A stretch of DNA of 64,000 nucleotides from Paenibacillus sp. SC116 (GCF_024733555.1 NZ_JANIOF010000001.1:845134-909133), one strand, 5' to 3'. Shown: positions 8,026 to 16,488, numbered from the stretch's first letter. A program made the numbers and translations. The notes: a model not told the origin generated them from the sequence alone.

Positions 8026-8772
8026 ATGATTGTTAAGACAGAGCAAGAAATCACAAGTTTGAAAAAGATAGGCCACATCGTCGCGCTGACGATTCAAGAA
8101 ATGAGAAAGCATACTCGTGCTGGTGTGACAACGCGTGAATTGGATGAGATCGGTGCCCGTGTACTTGAAGAACATGGGGCATTGTCAGCACCTAAAGTAA
8201 CCTATGACTTCCCAGGCTATACTTGTATTAGCGTCAACCAAGAGGTTGCACATGGCATACCAGGCGACTATGTTATCAAACCAGGAGACCTTGTCAATAT
8301 TGATGTTTCCGCACAGTTGGATGGCTATTTCGCAGATGCAGGTCAATCTTTTCAAGTTGAACCTCACGATTCCAAGCTTACACAGCTATGCGATGATACT
8401 TACGAGACGATGATGAAAGTCATCTCCCAACTCAAGCATGGCGTGCGTCTGAACGAAATCGGCAAAACCATTCAGCAAGAAGCGAAGGATCGCGGCTATG
8501 CCGTTATCAACAATTTGTGCAGCCATGGTATTGGCAAAGCGCTTCATGAGTATCCTCAGCAAATATTGCCTTACTATGAAAAGGGAGATAAACGCACATT
8601 AAAGGAAGGATTGGTACTCACAATTGAACCCTTCCTATCAACGGAAGCGGACATTGTACTACAGCAAGCTGATGGTTGGACACTCAAAGTGCCTGACCAA
8701 AGTTTTGTTGCCCAATTTGAACATACGATTATCATCACGAAGGACGAACCAATCATCTTAACGGTTGTCTAA
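8026..8772 (+). CDS. map: Type I methionine aminopeptidase
   Basis: A 248-residue cytosolic metalloenzyme that removes the initiator methionine from nascent proteins. All five metal ligands are present at expected spacing: Asp93, Asp104 (NIDVSAQLDGYFADAG), His167 (CSHGIGKALHE), Glu201 (LTIEPFL) and Glu232 (QFEHTI). The substrate-binding His76 (EVAHGIPG) is also present. GAGGAG lies at good distance before the ATG. It is monocistronic here, not in the ribosomal-protein operon where the main map usually sits, so it is probably a second copy. Confidence 0.95.
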   Translation: MIVKTEQEITSLKKIGHIVALTIQEMRKHTRAGVTTRELDEIGARVLEEHGALSAPKVTYDFPGYTCISVNQEVAHGIPGDYVIKPGDLVNIDVSAQLDGYFADAGQSFQVEPHDSKLTQLCDDTYETMMKVISQLKHGVRLNEIGKTIQQEAKDRGYAVINNLCSHGIGKALHEYPQQILPYYEKGDKRTLKEGLVLTIEPFLSTEADIVLQQADGWTLKVPDQSFVAQFEHTIIITKDEPIILTVV

Positions 8773-8821
8773 TCAATATCTAAGCAAGCTAATGAATTGT
8801 AATACCGCTAAATAAAAATAT

Positions 8822-8907
8822 GTCCCCTTACCTGAATGATGAAGGCAATGTAGTGGTGAACAGCCAACACCCGCATTAGCACAGTCACTTCAATAAGGGG
8901 ACTTTTT
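8822..8907. terminator. Bidirectional terminator with long structured loop
   Basis: GTCCCCTTA (8822) pairs with TAAGGGGAC (to 8902). TTTTT follows on the plus strand, and a T-rich stretch (ATATTTTTATTT) follows on the minus strand. The roughly 63-base interior can form further pairing (GGTG with CACC). It lies between convergent map and the recombinase gene. Confidence 0.7.
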
Positions 8908-8924
8908 ATGTACAGTCGCTACAC

Positions 8925-9854
8925 CTACATCCACATCGACAACTTCTGTGCCGCTTCCTCTTTCTGCTTATCACTAACATGCGTATACACCGTCGTCGTC
9001 TGAATCGATGAATGCCCGAGCATTTCCTGAACGGTTCGAATATCTGTCCCGCTGCGCACGAGCATCGTAGCAAAAGAATGCCGCAGCTTGTGGCAGGAAT
9101 AAGAGCGTTTGCGCATCGTAGTTGCTTGCCCATTGTCTTGTTGGAAACGTGCAAAGGTTTGCTCCGCAATCAGCTGAATGTTACGGATCGATAGTCGTCT
9201 TCCCTGTTGAGATACAAATATCGCATCTTCTCCAGCACGTCGTGGTTGCTTACGCTCTTGCAAAGCTTTGTTCAGTTGTTGAATAACTGGCGCTGGCAGA
9301 GGTACCGTTCGCCACTTTCTCCCCTTCCCGAATACTTCGATGTAGCCTCGATCGGCTCGATAATCAGACAAGTTCAACCGATGAACTTCACTAACCCGCA
9401 AACCTGCATATGCCATCAACATCAACACAGCCATATTTCTCTCACGGTACTTCCCATCAGTTAGCTGCACGACACTTCGCAGCTCTTGCGGTTCCAAATA
9501 AACAGGCGCTCGATTCATTTCTGTCTTCGACTTCTTCACCTGAAGCGCTGGATTTGTTTCTGCCAAGTCAAATTCATTTAACGCCCGGTAGAAGCTGACA
9601 AGTGCGCAGTGCTTGCGATTGCGCGTCGAATCACTAACCCCTGCGGCTTTTACTTGTGATAAATAAGATACGATTTGCAGCTTCTTCGCATCCTGCACAC
9701 GCTTACCTTGAAGGCTGCGCAAGAAACTATACAAGTCCCCGATATAATTACGCTCGGTGTAAATGGTATAACCTGCATTCGACATCCACAAACGAAAAGC
9801 TTCAATTTCTTCGGCATAATGTTCCGCTAACTCTGCTCTTGTCCAACTCTCCAT
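8925..9854 (-). CDS. Tyrosine recombinase of XerC/XerD type
   Basis: A 309-residue protein with an N-terminal SAM-like core-binding domain (about 14-100) and a C-terminal catalytic domain. The catalytic residues are Arg153 (AGLRVSE), a Lys in FGKGRKWR (about 177), His255 and Arg258 (HKLRHSFA), His281 (LGHSS) and nucleophile Tyr290 (VYTHVS). Length and layout fit XerC/XerD, but the start (MESWTRAEL) and composition differ from housekeeping Xer proteins, so it may be an accessory integrase. No attachment repeats or mobile cargo were seen nearby. A second recombinase, XerS-like, lies at 31214. Confidence 0.85.
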   Translation of the reverse strand: MESWTRAELAEHYAEEIEAFRLWMSNAGYTIYTERNYIGDLYSFLRSLQGKRVQDAKKLQIVSYLSQVKAAGVSDSTRNRKHCALVSFYRALNEFDLAETNPALQVKKSKTEMNRAPVYLEPQELRSVVQLTDGKYRERNMAVLMLMAYAGLRVSEVHRLNLSDYRADRGYIEVFGKGRKWRTVPLPAPVIQQLNKALQERKQPRRAGEDAIFVSQQGRRLSIRNIQLIAEQTFARFQQDNGQATTMRKRSYSCHKLRHSFATMLVRSGTDIRTVQEMLGHSSIQTTTVYTHVSDKQKEEAAQKLSMWM

Positions 9855-10080
9855 ACTTTTCTCCTTCCTGCTATAACTCTCTTCATCCCTATCCGAGTTA
9901 AGCTGTTTTCCCTACTATATCAACGTAAACACGCATGAAAATAACTGCATATAATCATTATTATACGCAGTTTTGGTTTATAGACGCAAATCATTTGTTT
10001 TATGAGGCGTTATACACGTTTAAAAGACCAAATTATATCCATTTTTTACTTAAATAAGAGGACTCGGAATATCCATATTT
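9855..10080. other. Intergenic, no gene seen
   Basis: This is the upstream region of the recombinase gene. It is AT-rich, with no precursor-like or other coding frame. It ends at a relic of a lanM gene. Confidence 0.45.
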
Positions 10081-10116
10081 TTAAACGGACGGAATCAGAT
10101 TAGGAGAAGCCCATCT
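10081..10116 (-). pseudogene. Relic of a second lanM 3' end
   Basis: Read on the minus strand this encodes RWASPNLIPSV and a stop. The intact LanM has RLASPNLVPSV near its C-terminus (about 10559-10595), so 9 of 11 residues match, and the DNA similarity extends through the codons. Upstream on the minus strand, 10121-10150 resembles the sequence just before the intact lanM start (CTAACGT-TTCATTC). The simplest reading is that a second lanM followed lanA and was deleted internally, leaving its 5' flank joined to its 3' end. Confidence 0.7.
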
Positions 10117-10182
10117 CATTTAGAAAATAGAATGAATGAACACGTTAGAGTCTTTCTATAAACGTATAAGTTCCTACTATTG

Positions 10183-10219
10183 AAAAAGCCATAGTGCTAA
10201 TCAGACATAGCACTATGGC
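10183..10219 (-). terminator. lanA: Terminator after lanA
   Basis: GCCATAGTGCT pairs with AGCACTATGGC, followed on the minus strand by TTTTTC. A close copy lies at 13830-13863. Confidence 0.88.
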
Positions 10220-10260
10220 TTGACTCATTATTGATATTCATAGGTTTGAAGCAGACTACC

Positions 10261-10431
10261 CTACAGTGAGGTTATGGTGATTGTAATTACAATAGTGCAA
10301 GCTGGAGTCGACATAATATTCATATCTGCTCCACCGTAGACACGCTCCAATTCTTCTTTAGATAATTCAACCAGTTTGGAACCTGCAGGATTGTTTTCAT
10401 GAAGGGAAGCAAGGATTTGATCACGGTTCAT
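10261..10431 (-). CDS. lanA: Class II lanthipeptide precursor peptide
   Basis: A 56-residue precursor. The leader (1-34) is acidic and helical (KLVELSKEELERVYGG) and ends in the double-glycine site typical of peptides cut by C39-peptidase LanT exporters. The core (35-56) begins ADMNIM and continues STPACTIVITITITSL. It has one Cys (45) and seven Ser/Thr (41, 42, 46, 50, 52, 54, 55). The S/T-T-P-x-C start resembles ring A of cytolysin-type peptides, but there are no further Cys, so at most one thioether ring can form. GAGGTG lies 6 bases before the ATG. It has its own promoter and terminator and lies downstream of lanM on the same strand. I infer that the neighbouring LanM modifies it; no other precursor is visible. 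Confidence 0.85.
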   Translation of the reverse strand: MNRDQILASLHENNPAGSKLVELSKEELERVYGGADMNIMSTPACTIVITITITSL

Positions 10432-10523
10432 GTACAACACCTCATTTTTAGTTTTTTAATTACATGTTTATATTACCAAGCGACGAATCTATTTCACACT
10501 TCGCAAACTTGCATTTTTTTACA
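10432..10523 (-). promoter_or_regulatory. lanA: lanA promoter region, duplicated upstream of lanM
   Basis: Candidate -35 GTGAAA (10492-10497) and -10 TAATAT (10470-10475) are separated by 16 bases. The same layout (ATGAAA, 16 bases, TACTAT) occurs at 13946-13951 and 13924-13929. Both regions share TGCAAG-TTGCGAAGT upstream and TTTTTTAATTACA downstream. The conservation of both copies suggests a functional promoter or operator. Confidence 0.55.
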
Positions 10524-13500
10524 TCATACAGATGCAAACGGTTTTTCCAACGTTAATACTGACGGGACCAGATTAGGTGAAGCCAATCTCAAGTATTGAT
10601 ACCCTATCCCTGAAAGTCCGGTAAATAAACCTGGTACCTCAATATGCCTTGCGGCGCCTGAACGATATTTCCCAAGCTGCTTTTTCTCTTGGAGAACGTT
10701 CATTCCAATCTGATTAGCTCTTTCCACCCATTCCGGACGCTGTAAGGACATACCCGCTAAGTAGAACAACTCTGCATTTCCCAGATCACCTTGAGAAAGA
10801 GAATGATTGTATCCCATTCCTGAACGAGCCGTTGCCATTACAGCCATCTCAATTTCTTGTTGAAACACAGGATCATCCACATAGGATCGATAAAGGATGC
10901 GACTTAATCCGAACCCAAACGCTCCATGTCCCCAAGAAGCAGAGCTTTGCCCTTCTTCACTGGATCTACTTCTTAAATCTATTCCGTTTTCCTTTAAATC
11001 ATCAAAAAGAGAACGATCGTAGCAAAGTGCATCAAGTCCAGTGTCTAGGTATGCTTGGTTGGAGGTGACACGATGCAGGCGGAATAGTGACCAGGCGATC
11101 CCACTTACGCCGTGAGACAACCCAACTAACGGAGCTTGTTTCACGTTATTTGCAGCCATCCAACTTGTTCCGGAAGCGGTAAGTATCTTGTTGTTTACTA
11201 AATGATCGCCAAACTTAGAGGCGAGTTGAAGCGCTTCTTCCCATTCAAATTGTTCGTAAAGGTTAAGCAGTACCTGAATAACACCGGCACTTCCTCCGAA
11301 CAAGTTGTAATACTGATCGTTCTCGACTTGATTACCCATATGTTCTAGGGATTGCCTCATATAAGACATCCATCTGTCATTTTCTCCGTATATGGCCACA
11401 AGATGGATTAATGTGTGCAAAATAGAGGATTTCCCGAAATACGAACTAGATAATGCATCGGCATGAGGAGGGGCTTTAAGAATAGATTCCATTGTTTCAT
11501 TTACAATGCCCACGAACTCTGTATCCTTCGTCACGTGATCCAAATAAGCAAAAAACAAGGCGATGCCGCTAAGCCCGTTGTACAAGCCATGATTCAGAGC
11601 AGACACCTGCCACTGGCCATGATAATTGGTTTCCAGTCCTATCCACGTGGCATCATCTTTACTACCCCGGATGGCTTGTTCCATCAAACGATATCCAATG
11701 TTTTTCGATTCTTTGAGGAACAGATCAGCTCGATCTTCGGGAGATACATCTAATACCTCAGCCACATTCTCATAAACTTGGCATAGAGGACTATGTATCT
11801 CTGCATTACTCGCTATCGATCCTTCGATCCATGAGATTTGTTGTTCGATCACTTCCGCAGTCAGGCTTTTGATTCGAAACATGACTTTCTCGTAACTGGA
11901 TTGGGAAAAATACTCGGGTATCCTTTCACCTGAACTGGCGATGAGATCCGTGCTCCCCGGTGTAGTTGTAAAAAACGGGATATCTCCTCCCCACAAGTCT
12001 TGTTTTTCGTAACGTATATGGCGTGAATCCAGAATTGTAAACCATAAGCGGTCCAACAGCTTTTCGCGCTCAATCATATCTCTCATATAGTCAGGATGAT
12101 TCGTCTCTATGACAAAATTTCCGTAATAATTAGTCGCGCGAATCACAACTCGAATCGGATCATTCTTAAATCTGGTCAATGGGCTATTTCCAGCTGTCAG
12201 CTCTTCTTTGTTATCATAGATAATCTGAATCGCTTCCCTAAAGCCTTGGATGATGGCATCCACGTAATCGTGAGCCAATATCCGTTTTCCGTTTAAATGA
12301 GGAGTGTTCTGAGAACTCACCTCTAACATAGCCTTTTTGCGGACAAAACGCATCTCATCCGTGCCGTCATTTTCAATTCGCAGAACAGGATTCGGCAGTA
12401 CCTGCTTATTGGTTGCATTGGTGTTGATCCCACTAAGGTCGATGCCGCGACCATCCGCACCCTGGAAATATAAACGCGGTAGCAGTGATGTACCGATCAC
12501 GGAGTTAATAATCCTATACTTTGCTTTAGTATCAGCCGTTTCTTCTATCTTCAATTCCGGACTATGGTGGAAAATCGTTTCCAAATCTATTAATCTAGGG
12601 TGTTCCCCATCTGCAATCATATTTTCGTAGTGGAAATCAGCTCCATTGAGCGCGTACAAAACAGCGAGCAGACTACCCAGCCGCTTATAGTAGTGCTCCG
12701 CTTCTTGTTCTGTCTGGCAATGGCTATGTTCAACGCATTCTTCCCATGCGTGTTCTTTCCCGTACAGAATTAGATGGCTGGAAAGAGTAGGAGTAAACCC
12801 TTTTTCATTCATCCAATCCAAAAATCCAAAAAAATGACGAGCGATAGAAAGGTCTTTTGGTTTATAGAAGACGACCTTATTCGAAGCGAAGATAAAACGC
12901 ATGACGGTGCGCCCTTTTTGATGAGAATCTCCCGATCCGGTCGAAATCGAGATCAACTTCTCGCCTTCTAGATGGAACATGCTTTGTATATTTTCCCAGT
13001 CAGCAGAAAACCGTTCTAGCGCTTCAAAAATGGACTGAATAAAATAGGAGGTGCGAATCATGAGCAGACGAGTTAAAACAGGATATTCCTTGTAGATAAA
13101 TTCTAATGAGTCTGGATCAAGCAGTTTGCTTTTCACAAAATATTCATAGCGTGCCTCAGGGGTCTCCCCTTCTAATTCATTCATCTGTTTACTGATATAC
13201 ATTTCAAGCACAATGCTTCTTGCACCCATTTGGTTTAATCCCGCTACAAGGTGATGGAGGAGAGACGGTAATAATTGCTCAGTATCTACTCTCTCCAGTA
13301 ATAGTGGATGTTGCTGAATAAATTCCGCGCATTTCTTTTTTGCCCATAACGTAAATGGTCGGTAGGCAAGACTAATGAGTAGTTTGTCCCCTTCTAACCA
13401 AGGCTCCGCCCGATTCAGCAATAAGGCCTCATCCAGCCATTCCATCCAATCTGGCTTATCTTTATCTTTCAAATGATAGGTATGAATCCACTCGTCATTT

Positions 13501-13745
13501 TTAGCCAACTCGATTAATTTGGCAAAGTCATTTGCCTCCATGTCCTCCACTTGCAGACGCTCTTGCCATGTGCGGTCGTTTAAGAGAGAAGCTTCTTTCC
13601 ATTGTTGTATATGTTGTTCTAGGTCATCTTGAGCTATAGCAAGTTGTTCTATGTCCTGTATAAACGCTAATCTTTCTTTTATAGTCAACGATCTATAGAG
13701 ATCATCTGATAGTTTTTTTGAATTCATCTCACTCGCAATAGTCAA
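10524..13745 (-). CDS. lanM: Class II lanthipeptide synthetase LanM with altered cyclase zinc site
   Basis: A 1073-residue LanM. The N-terminal dehydratase domain (DUF4135, to about residue 720) keeps its kinase-like features: FYKPK (about 294-298), D370 and H372 in ADFHYEN, LIDLETIF (386-393) and RVVIRATNYYG. It should phosphorylate and dehydrate Ser/Thr of the precursor. The C-terminal LanC-like domain keeps GLSHGVSGIA, LFTGLSGIGY and the overall length. At the zinc site, however, the usual SWCHG is SWGHG (Gly939) and the usual SLCHG is SLSQG (Ser984, Gln985), so all three canonical Cys/Cys/His ligands are absent. Thioether cyclisation by the usual zinc mechanism is therefore doubtful. Translation probably starts at the TTG (AGGTG 7 bases upstream) or at an internal ATG six codons later. 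The gene lies between a degenerate lanA unit and lanA. Confidence 0.92.
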   Translation of the reverse strand: MTIASEMNSKKLSDDLYRSLTIKERLAFIQDIEQLAIAQDDLEQHIQQWKEASLLNDRTWQERLQVEDMEANDFAKLIELAKNDEWIHTYHLKDKDKPDWMEWLDEALLLNRAEPWLEGDKLLISLAYRPFTLWAKKKCAEFIQQHPLLLERVDTEQLLPSLLHHLVAGLNQMGARSIVLEMYISKQMNELEGETPEARYEYFVKSKLLDPDSLEFIYKEYPVLTRLLMIRTSYFIQSIFEALERFSADWENIQSMFHLEGEKLISISTGSGDSHQKGRTVMRFIFASNKVVFYKPKDLSIARHFFGFLDWMNEKGFTPTLSSHLILYGKEHAWEECVEHSHCQTEQEAEHYYKRLGSLLAVLYALNGADFHYENMIADGEHPRLIDLETIFHHSPELKIEETADTKAKYRIINSVIGTSLLPRLYFQGADGRGIDLSGINTNATNKQVLPNPVLRIENDGTDEMRFVRKKAMLEVSSQNTPHLNGKRILAHDYVDAIIQGFREAIQIIYDNKEELTAGNSPLTRFKNDPIRVVIRATNYYGNFVIETNHPDYMRDMIEREKLLDRLWFTILDSRHIRYEKQDLWGGDIPFFTTTPGSTDLIASSGERIPEYFSQSSYEKVMFRIKSLTAEVIEQQISWIEGSIASNAEIHSPLCQVYENVAEVLDVSPEDRADLFLKESKNIGYRLMEQAIRGSKDDATWIGLETNYHGQWQVSALNHGLYNGLSGIALFFAYLDHVTKDTEFVGIVNETMESILKAPPHADALSSSYFGKSSILHTLIHLVAIYGENDRWMSYMRQSLEHMGNQVENDQYYNLFGGSAGVIQVLLNLYEQFEWEEALQLASKFGDHLVNNKILTASGTSWMAANNVKQAPLVGLSHGVSGIAWSLFRLHRVTSNQAYLDTGLDALCYDRSLFDDLKENGIDLRSRSSEEGQSSASWGHGAFGFGLSRILYRSYVDDPVFQQEIEMAVMATARSGMGYNHSLSQGDLGNAELFYLAGMSLQRPEWVERANQIGMNVLQEKKQLGKYRSGAARHIEVPGLFTGLSGIGYQYLRLASPNLVPSVLTLEKPFASV

Positions 13746-13970
13746 TGATCTACACCTCGCTTGGACAATGGAATGAATACGTTAGAATCTTTGCAAAGAA
13801 CATTCAAGTATGAAGAAGTCCCTGTTACTAAAAAAACATAGTGCTATAAGACATAGCACTATGGTGTGACTATTATTGGTATTTGTCCAACACCTCGTTT
13901 TGGGATTTTTTAATTACACTTTCATAGTACCAAGTGATAAATTTATTTCATACTTCGCAATCTTGCATTT
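13746..13970 (-). repeat. Remnant lanA unit (promoter, RBS and terminator without the gene)
   Basis: This spacer between lanT and lanM is a diverged copy of the lanA flanks. It has the promoter block (13924-13951), the ribosome-binding block GAGGTGTTG (13887-13895), then directly the post-gene block (ATACCAATAATAGTCA) and the terminator hairpin (13830-13863). The whole precursor ORF, from the ATG to beyond the stop, is missing. It is read as a second precursor gene lost by deletion. The terminator remains between lanT and lanM, so lanM probably has its own promoter (TTGAAT, 17 bases, TAACGT near 13775-13805). Confidence 0.72.
13830..13863 (-). terminator. Terminator between lanT and lanM
   Basis: CATAGTGCT pairs with AGCACTATG, with TTTTTTT after it on the minus strand. 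It is a copy of the lanA terminator. Confidence 0.82.
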
Positions 13971-16136
13971 TTATAGATGTAATTTCGCCATTTCCGCCTG
14001 TTGACTCTGCATTTGGTTCTTGTATAACTGATAGTACAACCCCTCCCTCTCCAGTAGTTCCTGATGATGACCCATTTCTGCAATCTGCCCCTCTTTCATG
14101 ACAACAATCCGATCCGCATGAACAACAGTACTCAGACGATGGGCAATAATCACTTGTGTGCATTTTAATTGCTGCAAATTCTCTTGAACACGCGATTCTG
14201 AAAGCGTATCCAAAGCAGAGGTAGCTTCATCGAGGACTATCAATTTCGGTTGGTTCACCAAGGCACGAGCCAGAAGGAGCCTTTGCCTTTGACCACCCGA
14301 AAAGTTGATGCCTCCCTCAGAAATCATCGTATTGTACCCAAGGGGCTGCTTGAGAATATCTTCATGAATATCAGCTAATTGAGCGGCCCGAATGGTATTT
14401 TCTACAAAAATATTGTCGTTAAATAGTTTGATATTGTCCAACACAGTACCATGGGACAACCGCGTCTCCTGCAGGATTGTACCAATTTGTCTGCGTACAG
14501 CGTTCAAGTCTAGCTCTTCTATCGAAATCCCATCAAACTTGATCCTTCCCTCTGTCGGAACATACAGTCCAAGAATCAGCTTGGCCAGCGTACTTTTTCC
14601 GGAACCGGACTCGCCGACGATCGCCACCTTCTCTCCAGACTTGATATGCAAGGAAACAGCAGCTACATTGTTAGGACCAAAAGTATCATACGTAAAAGAT
14701 ACGTCTTCCAATTCTATCGATCCCTTAAAATCATCCAGTGTTCTTCCACCCTGCTCCTCCGACTTACTCTCCATCACATCCTGCAATCGCTGCGTATAGG
14801 AACCTAATACGAGAAATTGCGAGTATGTCATCACAATAGAAAAAATAGGAATCATAAAAGAGACAGCTAAAGCACTAAATCCAAGGAGTTCTCCTAATGT
14901 AAAAGTCCCTTGCAATACATAGGCCGAACCTACCCATAATAAAATTAGTGGGGTGCTGAGTTGGATTCCAGAGCTGAACGTATCCAGTATGGATGTATAC
15001 ACGCTTTGCTTCTGCGACACTTCCAACTGGGAGGTAAATAAATTACGCCAATGTTCAAATACCTTTTTCTCTGCCCCTAACACCTTGATATCACAAATGC
15101 CATAAATGCTTTCCGTCAAATAACTTTGTGTTTTCGTTTGAGCCGAAACGTGTCGATCAGACAACTTTCGCAACAGATGGCTGCTTAAGAGCAGCGTACC
15201 AGCCACGACCATACACAAGAGCAAGACCATCAATGCAAGTTTCCAATGGAGAGAGAACATTATAACAGCATAGCCGACAACAAGTATTAGATCGATGATG
15301 ATCGAGAGCACGCGGGAAGACAGGATTTGTCTGATTATTATATTTGAATTTGCTCGAAAAATAAGATCACCGCTCGTCCTGCTCTCAAAAAACGAAAAAT
15401 TCAAATGAAATAGCTTCGAGATAAAGGTGGACATCAGTGATATATCCATGGAGGTTTGCAGCTTCGCAATGAGGTAGCCCCTAAGCAGTGAAAATAGCTG
15501 ATGAAATAAGTAGAGTCCAAGAATCGAATAGCCTATGACGCTCCATTGTGAGCTATCTTCCTTTAAAATAACCTGATCTGTCAGCCACTGTGTCAATTTA
15601 GGAGTAACTAATCCGACTCCTTGAAGCAAGAGAGAAGCAAGGAGAAGATAAGTCAGAAGTTTTCGCTGCTTTAAAATGTGGATTAGCAAAAGATTTATCC
15701 TTCGCTTCTTCGGTTGGGAGGTAAATGTATCATCTGGTTTGAAGGTTAATACGTAACCGGAGTAAGAGGTTTGGAATTCCTCTTTAGAGATGCTTCTTCT
15801 ACTACTGGAAGGATCTAGAATGGTAACCGTTTTCTTATCCATTCGTTCCACGACCACATAATGTTTGAATTCCCAGAACACGATGTAAGGCATCGACAAT
15901 TCGGGCAATTGATGAACTTCTGCTTTGTACGCCTTTCCTATCATGTGAAATTGTTTTCCGATTTCAATTAAATGATAAAGTGACGAGCCTTTTTTAGAAG
16001 ATCCAAACTGATTGCGCAATTCAGTCAGCGTAACATGGTAATCGTGGTAACCCAAGACCATGGCAAGGCAAGCTAAGCCGCACTCGCTGTGTTCCATTTG
16101 TTCAATAAACGGGATTTTCTTTCTCATATGAATCAT
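13971..16136 (-). CDS. lanT: Bifunctional C39 peptidase / ABC exporter for the lanthipeptide
   Basis: A 721-residue membrane exporter. The N-terminal C39 peptidase domain (1-135) has the catalytic Cys in HSECGLACLAM (Cys19), His in KHYVVVE (about 92) and Asp in ILDPSS (about 108); it cleaves double-glycine leaders. Six membrane segments follow (about 155-445). The nucleotide-binding domain has GESGSGKST, the signature FSGGQRQRL, and LIVLDEATSALD. The family fits precisely with the GG leader of lanA. The start (MIHM) is preceded by GAAGGGG; either of the two Met codons is possible. Its 5' end overlaps the LuxR-type gene by 35 bases. Confidence 0.93.
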   Translation of the reverse strand: MIHMRKKIPFIEQMEHSECGLACLAMVLGYHDYHVTLTELRNQFGSSKKGSSLYHLIEIGKQFHMIGKAYKAEVHQLPELSMPYIVFWEFKHYVVVERMDKKTVTILDPSSSRRSISKEEFQTSYSGYVLTFKPDDTFTSQPKKRRINLLLIHILKQRKLLTYLLLASLLLQGVGLVTPKLTQWLTDQVILKEDSSQWSVIGYSILGLYLFHQLFSLLRGYLIAKLQTSMDISLMSTFISKLFHLNFSFFESRTSGDLIFRANSNIIIRQILSSRVLSIIIDLILVVGYAVIMFSLHWKLALMVLLLCMVVAGTLLLSSHLLRKLSDRHVSAQTKTQSYLTESIYGICDIKVLGAEKKVFEHWRNLFTSQLEVSQKQSVYTSILDTFSSGIQLSTPLILLWVGSAYVLQGTFTLGELLGFSALAVSFMIPIFSIVMTYSQFLVLGSYTQRLQDVMESKSEEQGGRTLDDFKGSIELEDVSFTYDTFGPNNVAAVSLHIKSGEKVAIVGESGSGKSTLAKLILGLYVPTEGRIKFDGISIEELDLNAVRRQIGTILQETRLSHGTVLDNIKLFNDNIFVENTIRAAQLADIHEDILKQPLGYNTMISEGGINFSGGQRQRLLLARALVNQPKLIVLDEATSALDTLSESRVQENLQQLKCTQVIIAHRLSTVVHADRIVVMKEGQIAEMGHHQELLEREGLYYQLYKNQMQSQQAEMAKLHL

Positions 16137-16377
16137 GTTCCCCTTCGGAATGATTACTTTGATTAAAATCCAGTTTGTCTAACCAACCAAAGTGATAAGC
16201 GAGAATTCCTATTTGAACTCTGGAAGATATTTGACATTTTCCCTTTATGGAAGCAATAATCTCTCCCACTCTTCTACGACTGACAAACAGTTTCTTAGAA
16301 ATCTCTACATCTTTTAATCCTTTCGCTATCAGAATCGCTACTTCTTTCTCCTTCTGAGTAAGACATACACTCATCAT
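16102..16377 (-). CDS. Stand-alone LuxR-type HTH regulator
   Basis: A 91-residue protein that is little more than a LuxR/GerE helix-turn-helix: LTQKEKEVAILIAKGLKDVE then ISKKLFVSRRRVGEIIASIK. It has no receiver or ligand domain, like the small GerE-type regulators of spore formers. The start is the ATG at 16377, since AGGAGGTGAT lies just before it; an in-frame ATG 15 bases further upstream would overlap that site. It is the first gene of the lanthipeptide operon and overlaps lanT by 35 bases, so it is a likely pathway-specific regulator, though this is inferred from position. Confidence 0.82.
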   Translation of the reverse strand: MMSVCLTQKEKEVAILIAKGLKDVEISKKLFVSRRRVGEIIASIKGKCQISSRVQIGILAYHFGWLDKLDFNQSNHSEGEHDSYEKENPVY

Positions 16378-16488
16378 ATCACCTCCTATCAATTGGAAAA
16401 TGATTGCTGGCTATGTTTTACATGCAGTTAAGTTCTATGGTAATGAGTGTTGCAATTTTTCCGTAAACACCTCCGTTTTATGGAATAA

